Origin: Ilumatobacteraceae bacterium
GTDB lineage: Bacteria > Actinomycetota > Acidimicrobiia > Acidimicrobiales > Ilumatobacteraceae
Assembly (NCBI GenBank): GCA_023257035.1
Contig: JALRDI010000275.1
Location: forward strand, 1 to 14,926
Length of the DNA stretch: 14,926 bases
Direction: 5' to 3'
The stretch's first letter is position 1. The number at the start of each line of letters is the position of its first letter. The translations under genes and the position numbers were made by a program. The notes beneath the pieces are model-generated. The model was not told the DNA's origin, did no database searches, and worked only from the letters and a program-made list of their open reading frames with translations. Positions 1-5,696 of this stretch are shown one piece after another.

Positions 1-373
1 ATCTCGGCGCGACAACCATCACGCGGTGTCCTCGAGCGACGAGCGCCTGCGGGAGCGATCCACACACGTCCGCCAAACCACCCGTCTTGGACCATGGAGC
101 GACTTCGCTCGTGACACCCATTGGGGTGCCGACCAACTCCAATGAGTCGATGGTGGCTCCATCGACATCGATGATGCCGGCAGAAGGGAACACGGCACGG
201 GTTTCGACTGCGCCCTCTTCTGACAACTGATATTCACCCGGGTTCGTGAGCACCGCATCGACTTTGTCGTCAACGATCGCATCTCTCACCTCGGGCGCAC
301 CCACTGCAACCAAACCGACCATCACGATTCCCATCGCAATGGCGAAGAGGCGCAGGCGAAGGGCTCGATTCAC
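1..373 (-). CDS. Glycogen/starch synthase-like glycosyltransferase (GT5), N-terminal part with predicted membrane anchor; cut by window edge
   Basis: Only the first 124 residues are present; the gene continues past position 1. Residues 89-100 read SEVAPWSKTGGL, followed by ADVCGSLPQAL and GHRVMVVAPR. This is the ADP/UDP-glucose-binding KTGGL loop at the start of the GT5 synthase fold (GlgA and plant starch synthases), which extends alpha-1,4-glucan chains. In GlgA this loop lies about 15 residues from the N-terminus; here about 80 residues precede it. They begin with basic residues (NRALRLR) and a hydrophobic stretch at about 9-25, resembling a signal anchor, then an acidic linker. The start is GTG at 373, because a TAGTCT -10 box lies exactly 6 bases upstream (leaderless pattern). 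An internal ATG at residue 85 has no visible signal. WhiB lies 12 bp upstream on the same strand. Family call is good; the substrate and the cellular side are unknown. Confidence 0.75.
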   Translation of the reverse strand, partial: MNRALRLRLFAIAMGIVMVGLVAVGAPEVRDAIVDDKVDAVLTNPGEYQLSEEGAVETRAVFPSAGIIDVDGATIDSLELVGTPMGVTSEVAPWSKTGGLADVCGSLPQALVARGHRVMVVAPR

Positions 374-379
374 CCTTTC

Positions 380-385
380 AGACTA
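380..385 (-). promoter_or_regulatory. -10 box TAGTCT for leaderless start of the GT5-like gene
   Basis: On the minus strand the order is whiB stop TAA, TAGTCT, six bases, GTG. TANNNT six or seven bases before a start codon is the known actinobacterial leaderless arrangement. No convincing -35 box is seen. Confidence 0.5.
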
Positions 386-733
386 TTAGGCAACAAGGTG
401 CGGTGGCACGGGCACCTCGTCAACGACGAGGATTTCTCGTTGCTCCTTTGGCGGACGACCTCTGCGAGGCCGGTCCTCAACGATGGCACCCTCCATCAAC
501 AGCTGCCCACCCCAAACGCCGTAATACTCGTTGCGCTCGAGCGCCCCGCGTAAACAGTCATCGGCAAGCCGACATCGGCTACAAATCGCCTTCGCTCTTG
601 CAAGCTCATGTGCGTGATCAGAAAAGAACAGGTGGGCAAGCCCACCATCACCATCTGAACAGCGAGCCCGATCGAGCGGAAGTGGTTCTGTTACTGGAAA
701 TTCTGGGATTTCAATGTGAATGCTCATGCTCAT
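386..733 (-). CDS. WhiB-family iron-sulphur transcriptional regulator
   Basis: A 115-residue Wbl protein. Four cysteines at 25, 51, 54 and 60, in the order C...CxxCxxxxxC, are the ligands of the family's [4Fe-4S] cluster. The G[VI]WGG turn is at 72-76, and a basic RRGRPPK stretch at 90-96 resembles an AT-hook and is the likely DNA-contacting tail. Wbl proteins usually work by binding region 4 of the principal sigma factor and respond to redox or NO. The start at 733 has a GAGGTG Shine-Dalgarno 11 bases upstream; a second ATG two codons in is possible. A short inverted repeat (TGCTC/GAGCA) overlaps the start codon. It lies 33 bp after the quinone oxidoreductase gene and 12 bp before the GT5-like gene, on the same strand. 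I cannot assign it to a numbered WhiB subclass. Confidence 0.93.
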   Translation of the reverse strand: MSMSIHIEIPEFPVTEPLPLDRARCSDGDGGLAHLFFSDHAHELARAKAICSRCRLADDCLRGALERNEYYGVWGGQLLMEGAIVEDRPRRGRPPKEQREILVVDEVPVPPHLVA

Positions 734-766
734 AAGAGCACGAACACCTCAAGTTCTCACACTTTT

Positions 767-1741
767 TTAGATTTTGAGCAGAATTTTTCCGACGTTGGCG
801 TCAGCCTCCATGTGGCGGTGGGCATCTGCAATGTCATCAAGGGCAAATGTGGTGTCGATCACAGGTTTCAAGTCACCGCTGTCGAATCGCGGAAGCATCT
901 GTGAGGCAAATCCTTGGACAGCGGCAATCTTTTGTTCGATCGGTCGATTCCTCAGGGTGGTGCCGATCCAGGTTGCCCGTTTTGCGAGGATGAGTCCTGT
1001 CGTTATCGATGACGCTGCACCCCCCATCAGACCGACCTGCATGATCGTCCCTTGCGAAGCAAGCGCACGCAGATTCCGATCGGATTCCTCTCCTCCAATG
1101 ACATCGAGGATGACGTTCATCCCTTGAGGAACAGCTGACTGAAGTTCAGACAACCAATCAGAGGGTGAGCGTTCGATAACGAGGTCGGCACCAAGATCTC
1201 GACACGCATCAGCTTTTCGAGCCGAGCACGTAACTGCGATATTCGCCCCGATCGCTTTCGCGATCTGAATCGATGCGGTTCCTACGCCACTCGCACCTGC
1301 GTGTACGAGCGCCCACGCTCCAGATGTGAGCCCTCCTTGGCCGATGAGTGCATCCCAAGCCGTCACAAACACCTCAGGAATTCCAGACATCTCTTCATCA
1401 GCGACGGATGCGGGCACCGGCATGGCCAGTCGCTCATGGGTGACGACGAGTTCGGCGTGGCAAGCACCGGCTTCGATACCCATCACTCGATCACCAACCG
1501 ACCAACGAGTCACACGCTCACCGATCGATTCCACGACTCCGGCATATTCGAGACCGAGGATTTCGTGCTCCCGTTTCAACGGATCTGGGTATGCACCTTG
1601 GCGTTGCAAGGTGTCGGCACGGTTGCAGGCACTGTACGACACTGCAACACGAATCTCATCAGGTCCAGGAAGTGGATCGGGAACTTCCTTCACCACGATG
1701 ACCTCGGGACCCCCGTACTGTTCTACAACCGCTGCTCGCAT
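767..1741 (-). CDS. Quinone oxidoreductase, zinc-free MDR family, PIG3-like
   Basis: A 324-residue medium-chain dehydrogenase/reductase without structural or catalytic zinc ligands. The N-terminal catalytic domain (about 1-120) carries NRADTLQRQGAYP at 40-52, typical of the PIG3/TP53I3 branch, and GLEYAGVVESIG. The Rossmann domain has the NADPH loop AGASGVGTASIQIAK at 148-162. Members reduce quinones with NADPH in the cytoplasm; the physiological substrate here is unknown. The start is ATG at 1741. Six bases upstream is GACACT, and a TTGACG lies 18 bp further up, so it may have its own leaderless promoter even though orn ends only 40 bp upstream. Length is normal for the family, and nothing looks broken. 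Confidence 0.9.
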   Translation of the reverse strand: MRAAVVEQYGGPEVIVVKEVPDPLPGPDEIRVAVSYSACNRADTLQRQGAYPDPLKREHEILGLEYAGVVESIGERVTRWSVGDRVMGIEAGACHAELVVTHERLAMPVPASVADEEMSGIPEVFVTAWDALIGQGGLTSGAWALVHAGASGVGTASIQIAKAIGANIAVTCSARKADACRDLGADLVIERSPSDWLSELQSAVPQGMNVILDVIGGEESDRNLRALASQGTIMQVGLMGGAASSITTGLILAKRATWIGTTLRNRPIEQKIAAVQGFASQMLPRFDSGDLKPVIDTTFALDDIADAHRHMEADANVGKILLKI

Positions 1742-1747
1742 CTCACG

Positions 1748-1777
1748 AGTGTCGCCTGCGAAGGACCCCTACGTCAA
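1748..1777 (-). promoter_or_regulatory. Candidate promoter (TTGACG - 18 bp - GACACT) for the quinone oxidoreductase gene
   Basis: On the minus strand TTGACG (1777-1772) is followed after 18 bp by GACACT (1753-1748), with the ATG 6 bases later. The -10 hexamer deviates at its first base from TANNNT, so this is weaker than the other candidates. Confidence 0.35.
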
Positions 1778-1781
1778 TCGT

Positions 1782-2378
1782 TCAGGTCTCGGAATGTTTA
1801 TTCAACGCTTCGGATACTTCGGTTTGGGAACGAAAGACGATGCGTTGGTAGTGCTGTAACTCAGCAACACTCTCTTTGATGTCATCAAGCGCCCGGTGGG
1901 AATTTGGTTTCCACGGCCGACGCGCATTTGCATCTGGGTACCACCGACGAACCAGTTCTTTAATGCTCGATACATCAACACTTCGGTAATGAAGGTAGTT
2001 CTCAATGTCCGGGAGGTACTGCGCAAGGAATCGCCGGTCGGTCCCGATCGAGTTTCCGCAAAGCGGCACCACTCCTGGTTCCGGGCAATGCTCCTTGATG
2101 AAGTCGAGGGTCTGCTGCCCAGCTTCTTCGAGGGTCAGAGTTGACGACTTAATTTGCTCAAGCAAACCAGAGTCAGTGTGCATTTTTGTCACTACTTCGT
2201 TCATTCGGTCGAGCACCTCATCTGGTTGGTGAACGACCAGATCCGGGCCCTCCGCAACAATGTTCAACTCGTCGTCCGTGATGATCGTTGCGATCTCCAC
2301 GATGACGTCGCTCGTGTGATCAAGCCCGGTCATTTCAAGATCCATCCATACCAGCACCCTGTTGATGCTACGGGACAT
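1782..2378 (-). CDS. orn: Oligoribonuclease (3'-5' exoribonuclease of the DEDDh family)
   Basis: A 198-residue protein that degrades 2-5 nt RNA (and pGpG) to mononucleotides in the cytoplasm. DEDDh residues are all visible: D13 and E15 in WMDLEMTGLD, D114 in CGNSIGTDRRFL, H161 and D166 in NSHRALDDIKES. Length is close to the 181 residues of E. coli Orn, with about 10 extra residues at the C-terminus. The reading frame stays open 42 codons upstream of 2378, but that extension has no family similarity and would run into the divergent gene at 2444. MSRSINRVLVWMDLEMTG is the natural start. An A/T-rich patch (CATAAAT) ends 6 bases before the ATG and may be part of a leaderless promoter. It is the first gene of the minus-strand series orn, quinone oxidoreductase, whiB, GT5. 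Confidence 0.96.
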   Translation of the reverse strand: MSRSINRVLVWMDLEMTGLDHTSDVIVEIATIITDDELNIVAEGPDLVVHQPDEVLDRMNEVVTKMHTDSGLLEQIKSSTLTLEEAGQQTLDFIKEHCPEPGVVPLCGNSIGTDRRFLAQYLPDIENYLHYRSVDVSSIKELVRRWYPDANARRPWKPNSHRALDDIKESVAELQHYQRIVFRSQTEVSEALNKHSET

Positions 2379-2443
2379 GCGGGGATTTATGTTGGTGGCA
2401 GATCCAAGCGACAAGGCATTCGACAATCTGGCACCATGTAGAG

Positions 2444-3076
2444 ATGTCGCCGACGACCCTCGCTGAACTGCTCGCGATGGACGGTGTCGAAGAAGAGTTA
2501 ACACTGCGATCGACGTTCGGATTCATGGCATTTCATGGTGGTGGTCTCGAGGCCGTCACCGACACCATTGCTCGCGCTGCAGCCGAAAAAGCAGGTGCTT
2601 CCTACTATGGGGTGCTTCATCCGAAAGATGATCCTCCTCATCTGCCGTCCACACGATTTCAACCGGATGAGTCAACAGCAATGCAGACCTTCTTCGATCA
2701 TGTCGACGTTGTTGTCACCATTCATGGTTTTGGTCGCCGAGGACTCTTCACCTCGTTACTTCTTGGGGGCACCAACCGTGACCTTGCGAGTCACATAGCG
2801 GCGAAGTTGCGCCCTCGTCTTCCGGCGTATCGCCTTATCGACGATGTCGATGCAATTCCAAAAAATCTTCGCGGTCTGCATCCAGACAATCCGGTGAATC
2901 TTCCTCGGTACGGCGGAGTACAAATCGAACTGCCTCCTCGTGTGCGTGGGTCGTCTCCACTCTGGTGGGATTGGGAAGGCGGTCTCACTCCACACACAGA
3001 GCAACTCATCGAGGGTTTGGCAGAAGGTGCGGCGTCGTGGTCGACAATCTCGAACTCGCTTCCGAATAACCGCTGA
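2444..3076 (+). CDS. Poly-gamma-glutamate hydrolase family protein (YjqB/PghP-like, zinc-dependent)
   Basis: A 210-residue protein matching the family of phage poly-gamma-glutamate hydrolase PghP and B. subtilis YjqB (PF05908). Visible family blocks are AFHGGGLEAVTDTIA at 29-43 (H31 and E36 likely metal or catalytic), HLPSTRFQPDE at 66-76, VVTIHGFG at 90-97 (H94), LLGGTNRDLA at 106-115, and HPDNPVNLPRYGGVQIELPPRVR at 146-168. Those histidines and E162 fit a zinc carboxypeptidase-like site. No signal peptide is seen, so it would act in the cytoplasm unless exported otherwise. It is divergent from orn with 65 bp between. The ATG at 2444 has no clear Shine-Dalgarno; an ATG at codon 12 is an alternative. 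The actual substrate in this organism is unknown. Confidence 0.85.
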   Translation: MSPTTLAELLAMDGVEEELTLRSTFGFMAFHGGGLEAVTDTIARAAAEKAGASYYGVLHPKDDPPHLPSTRFQPDESTAMQTFFDHVDVVVTIHGFGRRGLFTSLLLGGTNRDLASHIAAKLRPRLPAYRLIDDVDAIPKNLRGLHPDNPVNLPRYGGVQIELPPRVRGSSPLWWDWEGGLTPHTEQLIEGLAEGAASWSTISNSLPNNR

Positions 3077-3124
3077 CAGTTGGCTCTCTGACCCGAACTT
3101 TCAGACGGAAATTGAGGTATTCAG

Positions 3125-3388
3125 ATGATGTACGGAGCTAACCCCGAACAACTTGCGCAGCTCGGTCGAACACTGCACCAACAAATGTCAGTGATCTCGC
3201 AGCTCATGGCGACAGTTGACAAAGCGATTGGGTCGACCACCTGGCAAGGCCCAGCCCGCCAGCGATTCGAACAAGACTGGAACAGCTCGTTCAAGCATGC
3301 TCTTCATCGTCTCGACGAGGCGTTCGGCTCGGCCGGCCGTGATTGCATTGCTAGGTCGGAGGAGCTACTGAGAATCATGGGAAGCTGA
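3125..3388 (+). CDS. WXG100-family small helical protein
   Basis: An 87-residue, mainly helical protein. Two predicted helices flank a turn containing TTWQGPARQRFEQDW at about 38-52, which is the WXG motif (W-Q-G) followed by the usual amphipathic helix. Length matches the roughly 100-residue WXG100/ESAT-6 family, whose members form helical-hairpin dimers and are often exported by ESX/type VII systems. No YxxxD/E export signal is visible after the second helix, and no second WXG100 gene, EccC ATPase or toxin sits beside it here, so secretion is unproven. GAGG eight bases before the first ATG supports the start at 3125; an adjacent second ATG would shorten it by one residue. It lies 48 bp after the hydrolase gene. 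Confidence 0.8.
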   Translation: MMYGANPEQLAQLGRTLHQQMSVISQLMATVDKAIGSTTWQGPARQRFEQDWNSSFKHALHRLDEAFGSAGRDCIARSEELLRIMGS

Positions 3389-3418
3389 CTCGCGTCTCGA
3401 TAAACGGCTTCGCTTACG

Positions 3419-3424
3419 TACACT
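3419..3424 (+). promoter_or_regulatory. -10 box TACACT for leaderless start of the thiamine-binding-like gene
   Basis: TACACT ends exactly six bases before the GTG at 3431, and there is no Shine-Dalgarno. This fits leaderless transcription and would make 3431 the first transcribed base of the three-gene operon. Confidence 0.5.
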
Positions 3425-3430
3425 CGACTT

Positions 3431-3670
3431 GTGGCACACATTGACTTCACCATCGAGCCGTTCGTCGAGGGACAACCTGGTGCGCATGTCACCGAGCCAA
3501 TCGCTGCCCTTGCGGCGTTAGGAATCACTGCCGAATTTGGTGCATTCGGATCAAGTTGCGAGGCCGATCACGACATGATCCCGGAAGTCGTCGCTGCAGT
3601 CTTGAAGAGCGCGTTCAACAATGGAGCAACTCGCGTAAATGTCGATGTTGTAGGAGCCCCAGACACATGA
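3431..3670 (+). CDS. Thiamine-binding-like protein (MTH1187/YkoF family, DUF77)
   Basis: A 79-residue single-domain protein: IDFTIEPFVEGQPGAHV at 4-20, then ALGITAEFGAFGSSCEAD at 29-46 and GATRVNVDVV at 65-74. This beta-alpha-beta-beta-alpha-beta ferredoxin-like pattern, with EPF...G.HV and G.FG....D blocks, is that of the MTH1187/YkoF/YqgV family (PF01910), some members of which bind thiamine or its pyrimidine moiety HMP. It is cytoplasmic, with no signal peptide. The start is GTG at 3431, set six bases after a TACACT box. Its stop overlaps the ATG of the next gene (ATGA), so the two are translationally coupled. Family assignment is fairly sure, but the ligand is inference from the family. 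Confidence 0.8.
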   Translation: MAHIDFTIEPFVEGQPGAHVTEPIAALAALGITAEFGAFGSSCEADHDMIPEVVAAVLKSAFNNGATRVNVDVVGAPDT

Positions 3671-4032
3671 GCGCTCCACATCAACACCCATTACTGACCT
3701 CGATACAGCCGCTGCTCGATGCAATCGGGGCGACGTCAGTGGATGCTGACGAAGCGCTTCCTGCAGATATTCCTCTCGTGATTGACGACGAGGTCATTGC
3801 TGCGGTGCGACTTCCCCAACTTCACGGCGCACTCGATCGGCTGATCGAATCAGTCGAGAGTGAGATTGGAGGTCGGCTGGCAGAGATGTCTCGTGAAGAC
3901 AAGCAGCGCGCAGTTCGCCTTCTTGATGAACGCGGAGCATTCACGTTACGGCGGGCAGTTGAGGACCTCGCTGATGCAATGGGTGTCAGCCGAATTACGG
4001 TGTACAACTACTTGAACGCCATACATCGCTAA
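3667..4032 (+). CDS. YheO/DauR-type HTH protein lacking the PAS-like sensor domain
   Basis: A 121-residue protein. Residues 75-118 (MSREDKQRAVRLLDERGAFT, then RRAVEDLADAMGVSRITVYNYL) match the C-terminal helix-turn-helix of YheO/DauR regulators (PF13309-type) almost step for step, including the LLDE.GAF..R.AVE and VSR.TVYNYLN blocks. Full YheO proteins are about 220-240 residues with an N-terminal PAS-like sensor. Here only about 70 residues precede the HTH, and they do not resemble a PAS domain (hydrophobic IPLVIDDEVIAAVRLP, then a helix). The start is ATG at 3667, inside the previous stop (ATGA); the frame stays open upstream but that part is overprinted by the preceding gene. It ends TAATG into the HAD gene. 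Likely a small DNA-binding regulator whose ligand-sensing may be supplied by the neighbouring thiamine-binding-like protein (inference). Confidence 0.78.
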   Translation: MSAPHQHPLLTSIQPLLDAIGATSVDADEALPADIPLVIDDEVIAAVRLPQLHGALDRLIESVESEIGGRLAEMSREDKQRAVRLLDERGAFTLRRAVEDLADAMGVSRITVYNYLNAIHR

Positions 4033-4739
4033 TGCGAAACGGCGACCTTATCGACGTCGTCGGGTTTGACGCCGACGACACCCTGTGGCAATGCCAAGAC
4101 GCATTTGACGCCGCTGAGCAACTCTTCTTTTCGGTCGTCGAGCCATATGCCTCAGATGGTGTTGATCTTGCTGATGCTCTTCGTTCAACAGAGCTCGGCA
4201 ATCTTGCGATCTCGGGCTACGGGGTGAAGGCCTTTGGCCTCTCGATGGTTGAAGCCGCAGTAACCGCAACTGGCGGAAGTATTCCATCACGCGACATCGG
4301 GATCCTCGTTGACCACATCCATGACATGTTGCGTGAACCGGTCAAACTTCTCGATGGTGTTGCGGATGCATTGCATGCGGTGGCCCGCACTCACCGCATC
4401 GTGATGATCACCAAGGGTGATCTCGTACATCAAACGCGGAAAGTTCGAACCTCAGGGCTTGACCATCATTTTGAGCACATCAAAATCGTGCTTGAGAAGG
4501 ACGCCGAGACGTATGCGAGCGTCCTCAACGAATGGGGAGTTGATCCACGACGTTTCCTCATGGTTGGAAACTCAGTTCGCTCCGATGTGCTTCCCGTTCT
4601 CGAGCTCGGTGGATTTGGATTGCACATTCCGTATCACGTCACGTGGGATCACGAAGTTGTTGAGTCCCCACAACACACATTCCACACCCTTGACTCCATC
4701 TCAGGCGTTGCCGATTGGCTTGCTGCTGAACACTCGTAG
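4032..4739 (+). CDS. HAD-superfamily phosphatase
   Basis: A 235-residue haloacid dehalogenase-like hydrolase. Motif I is GFDADDTLW at 11-19 (nucleophile D13, acid D15), motif II is MITKGD at 125-130 (T127), motif III lysine is probably K156 in VLEKD, and motif IV is GNSVRSDVLP at 179-188 with D185. A helical cap sits between motifs I and II (C1 type). The DxDxT signature indicates a phosphomonoesterase rather than a dehalogenase. The substrate cannot be read from the sequence. The ATG at 4032 overlaps the previous stop by one base (TAATG), making it the third gene of a coupled operon with the thiamine-binding-like and HTH genes. A role as a phosphatase in thiamine or other cofactor salvage is possible but is only context-based inference. 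Confidence 0.88.
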   Translation: MRNGDLIDVVGFDADDTLWQCQDAFDAAEQLFFSVVEPYASDGVDLADALRSTELGNLAISGYGVKAFGLSMVEAAVTATGGSIPSRDIGILVDHIHDMLREPVKLLDGVADALHAVARTHRIVMITKGDLVHQTRKVRTSGLDHHFEHIKIVLEKDAETYASVLNEWGVDPRRFLMVGNSVRSDVLPVLELGGFGLHIPYHVTWDHEVVESPQHTFHTLDSISGVADWLAAEHS

Positions 4740-4746
4740 GAGATCG

Positions 4747-5661
4747 CTACAGCCGTCGCAACCGAACTTCGGAAACGCGGTGGTCGTCGCCTTTACGAAC
4801 GATCAATGAGGCTCGATTCCGAGTCGGCATGATGTTTTCACTGAGGTTCACGCCGTTGATGCGAGCCCAGATCGACTTTGCCATTTCAACTGCCTCATCG
4901 TCATTGAGATCGGCATAATGAGCAAAGAAGCTGTCTGCGCGCTGGAATACCGACTCGCGGAAGGCAAGAAATCGTTCGACGTACCACTCTTGGATGTGCT
5001 GCTCATCTGCATCGACATAGATCGAGAAGTCGAAATAATCCGAAACAAATTCAGAGTCGTCGCCGCCAACCTGCAACACATTGATGCCTTCAACAATGAC
5101 AATGTCTGGCGAGTCAACGACGACGCGTTCATCAGGAACAATGTCGTACACAATGTGGTCATAGACGGGTGCCGAAGCAGATGTTCCGCTCTTCACATTG
5201 CGAAGGAACTCGATGAGCGACCGGGTGTCGTAACTCTCTGGGAAACCTTTTCTGTCCATCAGGCCGCGGGCTTCAAGCTCCGCATTCGGATAGAGAAAAC
5301 CATCGGTCGTCACGAGGTCGACCGCAGGGTGGTCAGGCCACCTCGACAACAACGCCTGCAAAATTCTGCTGAACGTACTCTTGCCAACAGCTACTGAACC
5401 AGCCACCCCGATGACATAAGGAACCTTTGGAGCGTAAGCACCAAGGAACGTCGCAGATACGCGATGAAGGTCTTGCACCGTGCTCACATAGAGGTTGAGT
5501 AGTCGACTCAACGGGAGATACACGGCAGCAACTTCGTCGAGATCGATTTTCTCGTTGATACCACGCAACTGCTCGAGGTCTGCTTCTGCCAAGGTCATTG
5601 GCGTCGCAGCTCGGAGAGCGGCCCATTCGGCCCTGTTGAATTCGATGTACCTGCTTGGCAC
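4747..5661 (-). CDS. coaA: Pantothenate kinase, type I (prokaryotic CoaA)
   Basis: Catalyses ATP-dependent phosphorylation of pantothenate, the first step of coenzyme A synthesis, in the cytoplasm. Counting from GTG 5661 (304 residues), the P-loop GVAGSVAVGKST is at 85-96 and TTDGFLYPNAEL at 118-129, followed by MDRKGFPESYD, PVYDHIVYDIVPDE, DIVIVEGINVLQ, and QEWYVERFLAFRE. All are strongly like the mycobacterial enzyme. An ATG at 5700 (317 residues) is the conventional alternative but has no initiation signal and would overlap the divergent gene. GTG 5661 lies 7 bases behind TAGGGT, with TTGATC 16 bp further up, and gives MPSRYIEF, the point where similarity begins. The end is convergent with the HAD gene with 7 bp between. 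Identity is near certain; the start is a choice. Confidence 0.96.
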   Translation of the reverse strand: MPSRYIEFNRAEWAALRAATPMTLAEADLEQLRGINEKIDLDEVAAVYLPLSRLLNLYVSTVQDLHRVSATFLGAYAPKVPYVIGVAGSVAVGKSTFSRILQALLSRWPDHPAVDLVTTDGFLYPNAELEARGLMDRKGFPESYDTRSLIEFLRNVKSGTSASAPVYDHIVYDIVPDERVVVDSPDIVIVEGINVLQVGGDDSEFVSDYFDFSIYVDADEQHIQEWYVERFLAFRESVFQRADSFFAHYADLNDDEAVEMAKSIWARINGVNLSENIMPTRNRASLIVRKGDDHRVSEVRLRRL

Positions 5662-5668
5662 GGCAGTG

Positions 5669-5696
5669 ACCCTACGCTGGAAAAGTGGCGGATCAA
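5669..5696 (-). promoter_or_regulatory. coaA promoter: TTGATC - 16 bp - TAGGGT
   Basis: On the minus strand TTGATC (5696-5691) is followed after 16 bp by TAGGGT (5674-5669), seven bases before GTG 5661. The -10 shares its TA step with the oppositely oriented TACGCT of the methyltransferase gene. Confidence 0.45.
5673..5678 (+). promoter_or_regulatory. -10 box TACGCT for leaderless start of the DNA methyltransferase gene
   Basis: TACGCT ends exactly six bases before GTG 5685, and there is no Shine-Dalgarno at the usual distance. It overlaps by two bases the -10 box of coaA on the other strand. Confidence 0.5.

Noticed and set aside
1301..1879. Long plus-strand open frames opposite the quinone oxidoreductase gene
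   Set aside because: They are antisense shadows of a well-conserved gene and have no recognisable domains.
2379..2504. Upstream extension of orn by 42 codons
   Set aside because: It has no similarity to oligoribonuclease, contains no start signal and would overlap the divergent gene at 2444.
3556..3666. Upstream open frame of the HTH gene
   Set aside because: It overprints the thiamine-binding-like gene and gives a Cys/Arg-rich sequence unlike any regulator; ATG 3667 in ATGA is the natural coupled start.
4740..4746. Rho-independent terminator between the convergent HAD and coaA genes
   Set aside because: Only seven bases separate the stops, and I found no stem with a T-run there.
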